Assembly (NCBI GenBank): GCA_030667965.1
Contig: DAOUUW010000003.1
Location: 1 to 49,154 of the forward strand
Direction: 5' to 3'
Source: Deltaproteobacteria bacterium
GTDB lineage: Bacteria > Desulfobacterota > Desulfobulbia > Desulfobulbales > SURF-16
DNA: 49,154 nucleotides
In this document: positions 7,546-17,198 of the stretch, piece after piece
Layout: every line of letters begins with the position of its first letter
How positions within the stretch are numbered: position 1 is the stretch's first letter
Made by a program: the position numbers and the translations under genes
Notes under the pieces: model-generated
What the model saw: only the letters and a program-made list of their open reading frames with translations
What the model was told of the DNA's origin: nothing
The model's database searches: none

Positions 7546-10500
7546 TTATAACAAAGGCCCCATTGCCTGGATGGCGGGTAATTCCGTTGCCGCCAATTTC
7601 GTCATGATTTTTCTGCTGGTGGGAGGTTTTTTCTGGGGCAAGAACATTAAGCAGGAGGTTTTTCCGGAATTCAGCCTGGATACGGTGGTGATTTCCGTGG
7701 TCTACCCCGGCGCAAGCCCGGAAGAGGTGGAAGAGGGCATCGTTCTACCGGTTGAAGAGGCAATTCAGTCACTTGACGGCATCGAGGAAACAACGTCCAC
7801 GGCTAATGAGGGAATCGGTACGGTCACCGTGGAAGCTGTTGTTGATACGGACCTGCAGCAGCTGGCAACGGACATCAAAAATGAAGTGGACCGTATACTT
7901 GCGTTCCCTGAGGAGGCGGAAGAACCCCTTGTCACCATTCCGTCACGCAAACGGCAGGTTGTGACCCTGGTTGTCTCCGGGGATTATGAACGCAGTGTTC
8001 TGCGGGAAGTGACCGAGATGGTGCGCGACAGGCTGCTGCAGGATGAGGAGATCATCCAGGTGAATCTGCTCGGTGAACGCCCTCTGGAAATGAGCATTGA
8101 AATACCCCAGGATACCCTGCGTTTTTACGGGCTGAAGCTTGCCGATGTGGCGGCAAAAATCAGAAATACATCCATTGATCTGCCCGGCGGCAGCATCAAG
8201 ACAAGGGGCGGGGAAATTCTTGTCCGCATGACGGAAAAACGGGATTATAAGAATGAATTTTCCCTCATCCCCATCGTTGCCTCTGCCGGCGGTTCCGTCG
8301 TCACCCTCGGCGATATCGCCGATATTAAAGACAGCTTTGAGGACACCGACCAGTTTATGGTGTTTAACGGCAAGCCCGCCCTGGGCATCGAGGTCTACAG
8401 GGTGGGCGATCAGACGCCGATTTCCGTTTCCGATGCGGTGATGAAGCATCTGAGCGAACTGCGGCAGACCTTGCCCGATGGTATCTCCGTTGATTATGTC
8501 AACGACCGCTCCGAAATCTTCAAGCAGCGCATGCAGCTCCTGGTAAGAAATGGTTATATCGGTCTTGTGATGGTTTTTGTCCTGCTGGGTCTCTTTCTTG
8601 AGCCCCGGCTTGCCTTCTGGGTCACCATGGGCATTCCCATTTCCTTTCTCGGCTCGTTGCTGCTTATTCCCCAGTTCGGTATCAGCATTAATATTGTTTC
8701 GCTCTTTGCATTTATTATATCCCTCGGTATCGTGGTGGATGATACGATTGTAATCGGCGAAAACGTATATCGGTATAAACAGCTGGGCTACGGCACTTTT
8801 GAGGCGGCGGTGCGGGGTGCACGCGAAATGGCCGTTCCTGTCACTTTCAGCATTCTCACAAATATTGTTACTTTTCTGCCCCTGTATTTTGTCCCCGGGG
8901 TCATGGGGAAAATTTTCAGTAATATTCCCGTTGTTGTCGTCTCTGTTCTTTTTATCTCACTCATTGAAGCGCTTTTTGTCCTGCCTGCCCATCTTGGTCA
9001 TCAGAAAGACAAGACAAACGTCCTCATGGCCTTTCTTATCCGTCAGCAGCAGAAGTTTTCCCGTGGTTTTACCGCATTTGTCAGAAACGTCTACGGCCCC
9101 TCCCTGATGTTTTCCCTGCGCTTCAGGTATATCAGTGTGACCATCGGCGTGGTCATTCTGCTGCTTACCGTCACCTATATTAAGAGTGGCCGCATGGGCA
9201 TCATCATGTTTCCCAAGGTGGAATCGGATTTTTCTTATGTCAAGGTCATCCTGCCGGTGGGCGTGGCGGTGGAAGACACGGCTGAGGTGCATGACCGTAT
9301 CATGGAATCGGCTGTTAAACTTTCCGAAGAAATTGGCCGGGTGGACCAGGTAGAGGGCATTCTGTCCTATATTAACAAAAACACGGCATGGATCCAGGTC
9401 TATATGACCCCGCCTGAAGAACGGCCCGTGCCAACGGCGGAATTTACCGCACGATGGCGGAAGATGACCGGCAATATTGCCGGCATTGAAAATATCAAAT
9501 TTCTCTCCGACTTCGGTGGCCCGGGCTCCGGCGCCGCCTTGACTGTTGAGCTGCAGCACCGGGACACGGAGGTTCTGCGCAAAGCCAGTGCTGAGCTGGC
9601 CGAGGCCTTGAGTTATTTTCCCAATGTTTCCGATATTGACGACGGTTTTACCCCGGGCAAGGACCAGTTTGACTTTACCCTGACAGCCACGGGCTACCAG
9701 CTGGGCCTGAGCCCCATGGAAGTGGCACGCCAGTTACGCAATGCCTATTACGGTTTTGAGGTGGTGCGGCAGCTAAGGGGCCGCAATGAAATGAAGATCA
9801 TGGTTCGGCATCCGGAAGAGGAACGGGAGGCGGAATACTATCTCGATGAGATGCTTGTGACCACCCCCGGCGGAGTCAAGGTGCCGCTGAAGGAAGTGGT
9901 TGAAATTAAAAGAGGAAAAGCCTACACCACCATAGACCGGCGCAACGGCAGGCGCGTTGTTACCCTCAGTGCCGACGTGCTGCCCCAGGATCAGGCGGAT
10001 ATAGTGCTGAATGCCGTTAAAAAAGACACCCTGCCGCAGCTGCGGGAGAAGTATCACGGGCTGAATTTCAGTTTTGAAGGCAAGCAGGCGGACAGGAAGG
10101 AAAGTATGATGGGTCTGGCCAGGGGCATGGTAGTGGCCATGATGATTGTCTATGTGCTGCTGGCAATTCCCTTCAGGAGCTATATTCAGCCCCTGATTAT
10201 CATGGTCAGTATCCCCTTCGGCATTGTCGGCGCCATTGGCGGCCATCTGCTCATGGGTTACAGCCTGAGCATTCTCAGCATGTTCGGCATTGTAGCCCTG
10301 TCCGGCGTGGTGGTCAATGATTCCCTGGTGCTCATTCATGCGGCCAACCGCAGGGTGCGGCAGGGTTCCACCCATTTCGCAGCTGTCAGCAATGCGGCAA
10401 TCCAGCGTTTTCGCCCCATCATTCTGACCACGCTGACAACCTTTTTCGGCCTGACGCCCATGATATTCGAGCAGTCCCGGCAGGCGAAGTTTCTCATTCC

Positions 10501-10630
10501 CATGGCCATATCCCTGGGCTTTGGCATCCTTTTTTCCACCCTGATTATTCTGGTGCTGGTACCTGCTCTCTATATCATCACCGAGGATGCCAAACTGGGA
10601 TTTAAAAAATTACTACAGCTGGACTCTTAG
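7532..10630 (+). CDS. RND multidrug/solute efflux permease (AcrB family)
   Basis: A 1032-residue inner-membrane proton-driven pump. One helix near the N-terminus, a large periplasmic porter domain, six helices, then a second half with the same layout. TM4 carries the paired Asp (GIVVDDTIVIGENVYR, D403-D404) needed for proton relay. The VVYPGASPEEVEEGI strand typical of the family is at about 57-71. I start at ATG 7532, preceded by AAGGAAAGG, rather than GTG 7505, which would extend into the adaptor. The last 18 bp overlap the convergent M48 protease gene. It resembles the hydrophobic-solute/multidrug branch more than heavy-metal CusA; the substrate is unknown. Confidence 0.93.
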   Translation: MAENSYNKGPIAWMAGNSVAANFVMIFLLVGGFFWGKNIKQEVFPEFSLDTVVISVVYPGASPEEVEEGIVLPVEEAIQSLDGIEETTSTANEGIGTVTVEAVVDTDLQQLATDIKNEVDRILAFPEEAEEPLVTIPSRKRQVVTLVVSGDYERSVLREVTEMVRDRLLQDEEIIQVNLLGERPLEMSIEIPQDTLRFYGLKLADVAAKIRNTSIDLPGGSIKTRGGEILVRMTEKRDYKNEFSLIPIVASAGGSVVTLGDIADIKDSFEDTDQFMVFNGKPALGIEVYRVGDQTPISVSDAVMKHLSELRQTLPDGISVDYVNDRSEIFKQRMQLLVRNGYIGLVMVFVLLGLFLEPRLAFWVTMGIPISFLGSLLLIPQFGISINIVSLFAFIISLGIVVDDTIVIGENVYRYKQLGYGTFEAAVRGAREMAVPVTFSILTNIVTFLPLYFVPGVMGKIFSNIPVVVVSVLFISLIEALFVLPAHLGHQKDKTNVLMAFLIRQQQKFSRGFTAFVRNVYGPSLMFSLRFRYISVTIGVVILLLTVTYIKSGRMGIIMFPKVESDFSYVKVILPVGVAVEDTAEVHDRIMESAVKLSEEIGRVDQVEGILSYINKNTAWIQVYMTPPEERPVPTAEFTARWRKMTGNIAGIENIKFLSDFGGPGSGAALTVELQHRDTEVLRKASAELAEALSYFPNVSDIDDGFTPGKDQFDFTLTATGYQLGLSPMEVARQLRNAYYGFEVVRQLRGRNEMKIMVRHPEEEREAEYYLDEMLVTTPGGVKVPLKEVVEIKRGKAYTTIDRRNGRRVVTLSADVLPQDQADIVLNAVKKDTLPQLREKYHGLNFSFEGKQADRKESMMGLARGMVVAMMIVYVLLAIPFRSYIQPLIIMVSIPFGIVGAIGGHLLMGYSLSILSMFGIVALSGVVVNDSLVLIHAANRRVRQGSTHFAAVSNAAIQRFRPIILTTLTTFFGLTPMIFEQSRQAKFLIPMAISLGFGILFSTLIILVLVPALYIITEDAKLGFKKLLQLDS

Positions 10631-11344
10631 ACGTTCGGCCCGTTTGCCCGGGGCCGGATGGCTTGACAGGAAGCTGTGATTATTGCCCAGGGTGGCAAGT
10701 TTTTCCAGGGCGGCAACTGCGGATTGGGGATTATGGCTGGTCTGTTGCATATAGAGCAGCCCGTAATCATCCGCCTCTCTTTCCTCCTGTTGGGAAAACC
10801 GGGCATTGAGCAGCCGCTCGACAAAGCCGCCGATCTGGGAGCCTGCAATGAGGCCCACCTCGTTTCTGAGGGAGGCCGCCCCCTTGCGTACGGCCCGGGC
10901 CGCATAGGCAAGCCGCATTTTTTTGCGGATATGATCGTTCACCACATGGCCCATTTCGTGGCCGATGACAAAGAGCAGTTCCCCATCATCCATCATGTCC
11001 ATCAGGCCGCTGTAGATGCGGATGGTGCCGTCCGCCATGGCAAAGGCGTTGACCTCGGGCGCCAGGTAGACTTTGAAATTAAAGCGCATTGCATCCTGCT
11101 GCAGATGGGCGTTGGTCAGCCTTGCCAGGCGTTGGGCATAGGGATTGCTCTGCGGGGCAACACTGTTGCTGCTGTCCGCATGCTGCGATGCCTGGACAGC
11201 CATCTCCTGCACGGCCTCATCGTTCAAGGTGATGGCCTTGACCGCATCAATGCCTGCATCGGCGACAAGCATGATATCGGCGTCTTCACAGCCGGACGAC
11301 AGCAGGCAAAGAATCAGAAAGGGAATGAGAAGAAGGTTTTTCAT
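10613..11344 (-). CDS. M48-family zinc metalloprotease lipoprotein
   Basis: A 243-residue periplasmic protease. The signal peptide ends in LSSGC (lipidated Cys19). The zinc site is HEMGH at 129-133, with the third ligand Glu in EEREADDYGLLYM about 60 residues on. The C-terminal SSHPAPGKRAERL matches the M48 Oma1/LoiP/BepA-type peptidases, where SHP-x-x-x-x-R is common. Relatives act in outer-membrane protein quality control. The 3' end overlaps the RND pump gene by 18 bp on the opposite strand. The upstream region to 11585 is a divergent promoter region shared with the YcbK-like gene. Confidence 0.88.
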   Translation of the reverse strand: MKNLLLIPFLILCLLSSGCEDADIMLVADAGIDAVKAITLNDEAVQEMAVQASQHADSSNSVAPQSNPYAQRLARLTNAHLQQDAMRFNFKVYLAPEVNAFAMADGTIRIYSGLMDMMDDGELLFVIGHEMGHVVNDHIRKKMRLAYAARAVRKGAASLRNEVGLIAGSQIGGFVERLLNARFSQQEEREADDYGLLYMQQTSHNPQSAVAALEKLATLGNNHSFLSSHPAPGKRAERLRVQL

Positions 11345-11585
11345 TGTTCAAATGTAAACCTTCAACCTTTAGCCGTCAACATCTCTCTCATCTGGCACCT
11401 ATCTTGCAAGAACTCCTTGTGTGGAACACAATAAATTGTAATGACTAAGGGAAAAAATCAGTTTTTTCACGCAACGACCTGAAGTTTTTGCAAAAAATAT
11501 CAATTATTAATTGACCGGAAGTGCTTGGACTGATAGTTTCACTTGCATTTGCCATAAAGTTTTTTTCTTTTTTGATGGAGATTTC

Positions 11586-12146
11586 ATGACCTCAAGCTGC
11601 TGCAACCGAAGATTCTTTCTTAAAATGTCACTGTTCACGACTTTTAGCCTAGTGGCCGGTGATACTGCATGGGCACGACATGTGACAGGAGACGAAGAAC
11701 TTCCGGGCAAGCTGCGGTTGCTCAATACACATACCGGGGAACGCCTCAATGTCATGTACAGAAGCAAAGGCGGTTCCTATGATAAGGAGGCGCTCGATTC
11801 CTTGAACTGGCTGCTTCGCTGTCATCACAACAATGAGGTGCATCCCATAGATATCCAGATCATCGAATTTCTTAACAAGATTCATCACAATCTCAATGGT
11901 GAGCACGAAATTCACGTCATTTCCGGTTATCGTTCATCTCAATACAATGACCTTCTTCGCAAAAAGAACGGCGGCGTGGCGAAACGAAGCCTGCATTTAC
12001 AAGGAAGGGCGTTGGATATCCATATTCCCGATGTTCGTCTGTCAACTTTACGCAAAACCGCTCTCAACCTGAAAATGGGTGGAGTCGGTTATTATCCCAA
12101 AAGCAGTTTTATACACATTGATTCAGGGTCTTTTCGTACCTGGTAA
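11586..12146 (+). CDS. YcbK/MepK-like murein endopeptidase (peptidase M15A, DUF882), Tat-exported
   Basis: A 186-residue secreted hydrolase. The N-terminus has a twin-arginine signal (CNRRFFLK, then a hydrophobic stretch to ARH). The M15-type zinc site is formed by His and Asp in SLHLQGRALDIHIPD and the late FIHIDSG. E. coli MepK (YcbK) cleaves 3-3 (DAP-DAP) cross-links. The next gene abuts it (stop TAA directly before its ATG) and encodes an LdtD-like enzyme that makes such bonds. ATG 11586 is chosen because GGAG lies just upstream; the longer frame from TTG 11511 lacks support. The Tat route is inferred from the motif. Confidence 0.85.
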   Translation: MTSSCCNRRFFLKMSLFTTFSLVAGDTAWARHVTGDEELPGKLRLLNTHTGERLNVMYRSKGGSYDKEALDSLNWLLRCHHNNEVHPIDIQIIEFLNKIHHNLNGEHEIHVISGYRSSQYNDLLRKKNGGVAKRSLHLQGRALDIHIPDVRLSTLRKTALNLKMGGVGYYPKSSFIHIDSGSFRTW

Positions 12147-13835
12147 ATGGCCGGCTTTCCAATAATGCGTTCTTTCTGTTTTTTTCTCTTTTCATATTGT
12201 TTTTTTACTTTTATTGCCTTTGCAAATGTCGGCGTGGCAGGATCATCTGACTTTGACGAACAGGTGAAAAAGAGACTCTATCAGCAGCTGGATATGGCTG
12301 GTCTGACAGGTGTTCTTAACATATGCACGGAGTGTGTTTATGATCGTAATGCAGTGAGGGATTTTTATCTTTCCAGGGATTACAATCCTGCTTGGATTGT
12401 TGAAGGACAGCCCGGGCCAGGAGTCCGGGAGTTGATACAAACCATCAGTGAAGCACGAGACCACGGATTGGTTCCTGATCATTACCATCTTAAAAGCATC
12501 CATACCTTTTTAGAGGATTCCGATAGTAAGTTTTCTGTGGAGACTGCGGCTTCTCTTGATCTACTCCTTACCGATTCATTTCTTGTTCTTGGCTCCCATT
12601 TCCTCAGTGGACGTATCAACCCCACCACCATTGATCCTGAATGGCTGGTGCGGTTGCGTAACGGAAATATCATACCCACCCTGAGTAAGGCATTGGCTGA
12701 TGGTAATGTCAGGGGGGAACTTCAGGCATTGCTTCCCAGGCATTCCACCTATACCGGGTTGACAAAGGCGCTGGCCAATTATCGGAAGATTACAGATGAA
12801 GGGGGCTGGCCGATGGTGCCTGATGGTTCCACGCTGCGGATCGGCGACAGAAATCCTCGGGTTGCCTTTCTTAAGCAGCGTCTTGCTGTTGAAAGGGATT
12901 TGTCTCAAGAGGTTGCTGAAGGAGATTTTTTCGACGAACACTTGTCTGCTGCTGTCCGGCGGTTCCAGGTTCGGCACGGGCTTGAAACAGACGCCCTGGT
13001 TGGACGGAATACATTGACAGCACTCAATGTTTCCGCTGCTGAACGATTGCAACAGATCGAACTCAACCTTGAAAGGTGGCGCTGGCTGCCGGAAGACCTT
13101 GGAGAGCGATACATTATTGTCAATATTGCCGCTTTTGAACTTGACCTCATGGAAAACACGGACCCTGTGCTCGCCATGCGCGTTGTGGTCGGTAAGCCGT
13201 TTCGGCGTACCCCTGTCATGAGCGGGACAATAACATATCTTGTTTTGAATCCCGGCTGGGAAGTGCCGACATCCATTGCCTCAAAAGATATCCTTCCAAA
13301 AATCATCAAAGACAGGCAGTTCCTTTCGAAGATGGGATTTCGCCTGTTCAGTGGCTGGAGACCTGAAGACCATGAAGTTGATCCGGAATCAGTGGATTGG
13401 AACTCAATACGGCCGGGAACTTTTCCTTTCCGTCTGATTCAGGAACCTGGTCCGGGAAACGCTTTGGGAAGGATAAAGTTCATGTTCCACAATCCCCATG
13501 ATGTCTATCTGCACGACACCTCATCAAAGGCACTGTTCAGCAAGGAGTTCCGCACCTTCAGCTCAGGCTGTATCAGGCTTGAAAATCCTCTGGAGCTTGC
13601 CGGCCATCTGCTGCGGGGAACTCCCCTTGCCCATAGGGAAGCGTTGGAGATGGAACTTGCAAGCGAGGAGACCAGAACAGTGCGACTGCTTGAGCCTGTT
13701 CCTGTGCATCTTCTCTACTGGACGGCCTGGGCTGACAATGACGGCACCATCCATTTCCGCAATGATGTCTATGGACGCGATCTCATATTGGAAAAAGCCA
13801 TGGAGCAGCCTCCGCCCAGAGCGTTTTACCAATGA
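12147..13835 (+). CDS. Murein L,D-transpeptidase (YcbB/LdtD-like)
   Basis: A 562-residue periplasmic enzyme forming 3-3 peptidoglycan cross-links. Signal peptide (about 7-35, very aromatic), an N-terminal scaffold/lid region, a peptidoglycan-binding 1 domain (about 235-300, VAFLKQRL ... FQVRHGLETDALVG), then a YkuD catalytic domain (about 320-500). The catalytic motif is FSSGCIRLENP, with nucleophile Cys475, preceded by the conserved His of MFHNPHDVYLHDT. The start abuts the stop of the YcbK-like gene, implying coupling; ATG at 12165 is an alternative giving a tidier signal peptide. A maker and a likely breaker of 3-3 bonds are therefore co-expressed. Confidence 0.9.
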   Translation: MAGFPIMRSFCFFLFSYCFFTFIAFANVGVAGSSDFDEQVKKRLYQQLDMAGLTGVLNICTECVYDRNAVRDFYLSRDYNPAWIVEGQPGPGVRELIQTISEARDHGLVPDHYHLKSIHTFLEDSDSKFSVETAASLDLLLTDSFLVLGSHFLSGRINPTTIDPEWLVRLRNGNIIPTLSKALADGNVRGELQALLPRHSTYTGLTKALANYRKITDEGGWPMVPDGSTLRIGDRNPRVAFLKQRLAVERDLSQEVAEGDFFDEHLSAAVRRFQVRHGLETDALVGRNTLTALNVSAAERLQQIELNLERWRWLPEDLGERYIIVNIAAFELDLMENTDPVLAMRVVVGKPFRRTPVMSGTITYLVLNPGWEVPTSIASKDILPKIIKDRQFLSKMGFRLFSGWRPEDHEVDPESVDWNSIRPGTFPFRLIQEPGPGNALGRIKFMFHNPHDVYLHDTSSKALFSKEFRTFSSGCIRLENPLELAGHLLRGTPLAHREALEMELASEETRTVRLLEPVPVHLLYWTAWADNDGTIHFRNDVYGRDLILEKAMEQPPPRAFYQ

Positions 13836-13855
13836 CCGCTCCATCGTGTAACAAG

Positions 13856-14194
13856 TCAGGGAACAATGCTTGCTGACGATATTTCTGAATATCCGTCAAC
13901 ATCACACCCGCCGGTTACATACACACGAACATTTTTGCCGTTTGTAACAGCACCTAACAAAGCACGAAACATATGGTCGGCGCCCGTACCTGTATAGTTA
14001 CGGTAAAACCATTGCTTATTCCGGCAACCACTGGGATTGGAAGACGCATCAATTTTCACCAGAAAGCGGCCAAATGTAGTTGGGTTGAGCTCAACGACCC
14101 TTCCATATGAGGTCCAACCGGCAGCCCCCCACGCATTTGTGCCGGTAAGCATGAAGCCTAATGCCACGATCATCATTTTTCGTTTTACAGCCAT
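13856..14194 (-). CDS. Small secreted protein of unknown function
   Basis: 112 residues with a clear Sec signal peptide (KRKMMIVALGFMLTGTNAWG, cleavage probably after AWG or nearby). The mature part of about 85 residues is beta-rich and contains two Cys (PSGCRNKQW and TGGCDVDGY) that could form a disulfide. It ends with SSASIVP. No family recognised. It lies 21 nt downstream of hrpB on the same strand and runs into the convergent LdtD gene with 20 bp between stops. Export to the periplasm is inferred. Confidence 0.75.
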   Translation of the reverse strand: MAVKRKMMIVALGFMLTGTNAWGAAGWTSYGRVVELNPTTFGRFLVKIDASSNPSGCRNKQWFYRNYTGTGADHMFRALLGAVTNGKNVRVYVTGGCDVDGYSEISSASIVP

Positions 14195-14215
14195 TTAGTC
14201 ATCTCTTTTTTTTGT

Positions 14216-16702
14216 TTATTTCTTTGGTCTCACACGGCTGGTTGCTTGTGCCGTCAGCGGATCATCCGGCCAGAAGTGTTTGGGGTAGCGGCCTTTGAGT
14301 TCTTTTTTCACCTCATGATAGGTGTTCTGCCAGAAACCGGCGAGATCCCGGGTAACCTGGATGGCTCTGCCTGCCGGTGACAACAGGTGGATAAGCACCG
14401 GGATCTTTCCGCCAAATACCCTTGGAGTGTCTGTGGCGCCGAACATCTCCTGCAGACGGACGGCAAGAATGGGCGGTTCTCCGGGCTGGTACAAAAGCCT
14501 TATTTTTGATCCGCTTGGGACCTGAAAATGGGTGGGAACCAATCTGTCAAGTTTCTGCTGATCCTGCCAGGAGAGAAGAGAAAGAAGGATTGGATAGAGG
14601 TCAAGCTTTTTAAGCTGTTTTAAAGTGGTTATGGAATCAAGATACGGTTCAAGCCAGGCAAGATTGTTTATTAAATTGTCATGCGATACATCAGGCCATC
14701 TGTCTGGACCCCAGTCATGGGCGCATTGCATTCGGGCCTGGAGTTCCCTGCTTTTTTTCTGCCGGCCCAGACAATCAATTCCTGTCTGTTTTATGCCTGC
14801 AAGAAGACAGTGGCGTATCTGGTGCAGATCAATCGCAGGCAAAGGTTCCCTGGCCAGTTCCAGGCTGCCGAGTAACAGGATGGAGGTAGAATCTACACGG
14901 TTATCTTTCCATTCCACCCTGTCTTGCCTGGTCAATAAGTGACCATGATCCTCGATAATCTCCTGCCGGGACAGGGCAGCCCCCAAAAAAATACGACCCT
15001 GTTTTTTACCCCCATCCACATTGGCCGCCAGCAGAAAATCAGCCTGATGCAGATGATCACCCACAGGGAGGATCACCCCGCGACCCGAGGACAAGAGATG
15101 CTGACTGGAATCCGGTTTCTTCATGGCGATGCGATCAGGGTAAGCAAAAGCAAGTAGGGTACCAGACTCTTGGGGATTTTGTTTCCCTCCATCCACGCCA
15201 AGCAAACGCTGGTATTGGCCGGCTTCCTGGAGAATACGCCGACAGAGAGATGGGTCGGCCCCCCTGGCCCGCACAAGGCTTGGCCCTTTCTGCTCAAACA
15301 GACGCAAAATCTCCAGCCGATCCTCGATATCAACGCTTCGTTCACTATTATTTCCACGAAAGGGATCACGGTTCTGCAGCAGGGCCGCCAGCCGACAGGC
15401 CAGCAGGCCATTTCCCTGTTCACGACCACGCAGCAGCATGAGCGCCAGGCGCGGATGCAGGGGAAGGGAGGCGATTTGTCTGCCAATATCCGTGAGTCCA
15501 CCTTTTTCATCAACAGCTCCCAGCTGGGTAAGAAGCTCACGGGCCTGGTTGACCGGACCTGGACGTGGCGGATCAAGCCAGGTCAGTTCCCCCGGGTCCG
15601 TCAGCCCCCACTGCAGAACCTCCAGAAGCAAAGGGGCGAGATCAGCACCAACTATCTCCGGAGGCAGAAAATCAGCTTTTGAGTGATGTTCACCCATCGT
15701 CCACAACCGGTAACAGACCCCGGGAGCAAGTCGCCCAGCCCGCCCGGCCCGCTGGTCGGCTGAGGCCTTGGAGATGGGAATGGTGTGCAGGGTGGTTAAA
15801 CCGGTTGCCGGAGAAAAACGGGGGACTTTCATGAGCCCGGAATCAACAACAACCGACACACCTTCGATGGTGAGACTGGTCTCGGCAATGGGGGTGGACA
15901 GGATCACTCGCCTCTTATCTGCCCGGGCAAAAATCAGATCCTGCTTCTTCTGGGGCAGGTCACCATAGAGAGGCAAACAAAGGATGTCCCCGTTAATCTG
16001 CTTCTGCACCGCCTTGATTTCACCTGCCCCCGGCAGAAAGACCAGGATATCCCCGTCCTGTTCTGCCATGGCTCGGTTGATGGCTTTGACCGTGCGCTGA
16101 ATAAGAAAATCAGTGGATGGGCGGGGAAAATAGCTGGTTGTCACCGGAAAACAGCGGCCCTTGCCTGAAATCACCGGCGCTCCGCCAAGGAGTCGTGACA
16201 CCCGGGACGTATCCATGGTGGCAGACATGATCATTGTTTTCAGATCATCACGCAGTTCCAGTACATCTAAACAGAGGGCCAGGGCCAGGTCGGATTGCAG
16301 GGAACGTTCATGGAATTCATCAAAAATCACCAGGCCCACGCCGGGAAGTTCCGGGTCGCGCTGGATCATGCGGGTGAGAATGCCTTCGGTAACCACCTCA
16401 ATTCGTGTTCCGGGGCTGATTTTTCTGTCAAAACGAATGCGATAGCCAACAAGCCCGCCAACCGTATCCCCGGCAAGCTCACTCATACGTTTTGCCGCCA
16501 TGCGAGTAGCAAGACGCCTGGGTTCCAGAATGATGATTTTTTTTCCTGCAAGCCATGGTTCATTCACCAGGGCCAGAGGAACAATCGTGGTTTTACCGGA
16601 ACCGGGCTCTGCGGCAAGGATTACGGACCGGTGGTTTGCAAGGCTTTCCTGCAGCTCGGGCAGGACAGCGTGAATGGGCAAGGGAGGCAGGTCAAATTTC
16701 AT
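14216..16702 (-). CDS. hrpB: ATP-dependent helicase HrpB
   Basis: An 828-residue DEAH/RHA-type helicase. Walker A GSGKTT (34-39), motif Ia LEPRRLATRMAA, DEFH box at 128-131 within VIFDEFHERSLQ (DEFH is usual in HrpB), SAT in IMSATMD, motifs IV-VI in the second RecA lobe (LSTPIAETSLTIEGV; QRAGRAGRLAPG), then the HA2 domain and the HrpB-specific C-terminus. Length fits the family. The biological role is poorly defined; RNA metabolism is presumed. The gene precedes the small secreted protein gene. Confidence 0.93.
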   Translation of the reverse strand: MKFDLPPLPIHAVLPELQESLANHRSVILAAEPGSGKTTIVPLALVNEPWLAGKKIIILEPRRLATRMAAKRMSELAGDTVGGLVGYRIRFDRKISPGTRIEVVTEGILTRMIQRDPELPGVGLVIFDEFHERSLQSDLALALCLDVLELRDDLKTMIMSATMDTSRVSRLLGGAPVISGKGRCFPVTTSYFPRPSTDFLIQRTVKAINRAMAEQDGDILVFLPGAGEIKAVQKQINGDILCLPLYGDLPQKKQDLIFARADKRRVILSTPIAETSLTIEGVSVVVDSGLMKVPRFSPATGLTTLHTIPISKASADQRAGRAGRLAPGVCYRLWTMGEHHSKADFLPPEIVGADLAPLLLEVLQWGLTDPGELTWLDPPRPGPVNQARELLTQLGAVDEKGGLTDIGRQIASLPLHPRLALMLLRGREQGNGLLACRLAALLQNRDPFRGNNSERSVDIEDRLEILRLFEQKGPSLVRARGADPSLCRRILQEAGQYQRLLGVDGGKQNPQESGTLLAFAYPDRIAMKKPDSSQHLLSSGRGVILPVGDHLHQADFLLAANVDGGKKQGRIFLGAALSRQEIIEDHGHLLTRQDRVEWKDNRVDSTSILLLGSLELAREPLPAIDLHQIRHCLLAGIKQTGIDCLGRQKKSRELQARMQCAHDWGPDRWPDVSHDNLINNLAWLEPYLDSITTLKQLKKLDLYPILLSLLSWQDQQKLDRLVPTHFQVPSGSKIRLLYQPGEPPILAVRLQEMFGATDTPRVFGGKIPVLIHLLSPAGRAIQVTRDLAGFWQNTYHEVKKELKGRYPKHFWPDDPLTAQATSRVRPKK

Positions 16703-17198
16703 CGTTTACCCATACCACCGCTTACGATTCTCCTCAAGAAGTCCTTCAGTATAATGTAATGGAATCAGGCAGTTTGTAGGCTGTATCTCAATGAGAACCC
16801 ATAAATTGACCACACAACCTGAAGAGCAAGCTCAAGCGGTAAAAAACCGGTCGTTTATTTTACTGCAGTTGCCAGCATATTCTCTGACTTAAAACTGACC
16901 ACTTTTCTGACTGGATCGAAAAAAGGGACAAGTCTTTAGCCGTGCCTTTTTCGAAGAATTGAGCAGTGAAAATCTTAGAAAAAATAATTAAGAGAATGAT
17001 GGTTAGGATTTATACTCACGTGAGTCAAGCAGTTTTGGAATATCTTGACTCTAAGTCCTGTTTGCACCTTGACAGTTTTTGCCACTAACTGCTAATTAAA
17101 GATAGTGGCTGTTTTTTTCCCACGTTCTTTTTCTTCTTTTTTTCCGTATCATTAAGGTACAAACTGCATCAGGCTGGTTATGGGTATTGATACTGTAT
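16703..17198. other. Gene-free stretch with scattered repeat motifs
   Basis: About 500 bp without a credible gene. Two TGACCAC motifs (16807 and 16896; the second in AAAACTGACCACTTTT) resemble the multiple terminal repeats of IS21-type elements, but no istA or istB remnant is readable. A CTCACGTGAG palindrome sits near 17017-17026. The AT content is high. Confidence 0.3.
17081..17118 (+). terminator. Terminator-like hairpin with T run
   Basis: GCCACTA (17081-17087) pairs with TAGTGGC (17103-17109) around a 15-nt loop, followed by TGTTTTTTT. No intact plus-strand gene ends upstream. It may be the end of a deleted gene or part of the old mobile element. Confidence 0.35.

Noticed and set aside
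16781-16930. IS21 element end
   Set aside because: Only two TGACCAC motifs support it; no istA or istB sequence remains, so it is mentioned only as a possibility in the gap entry.
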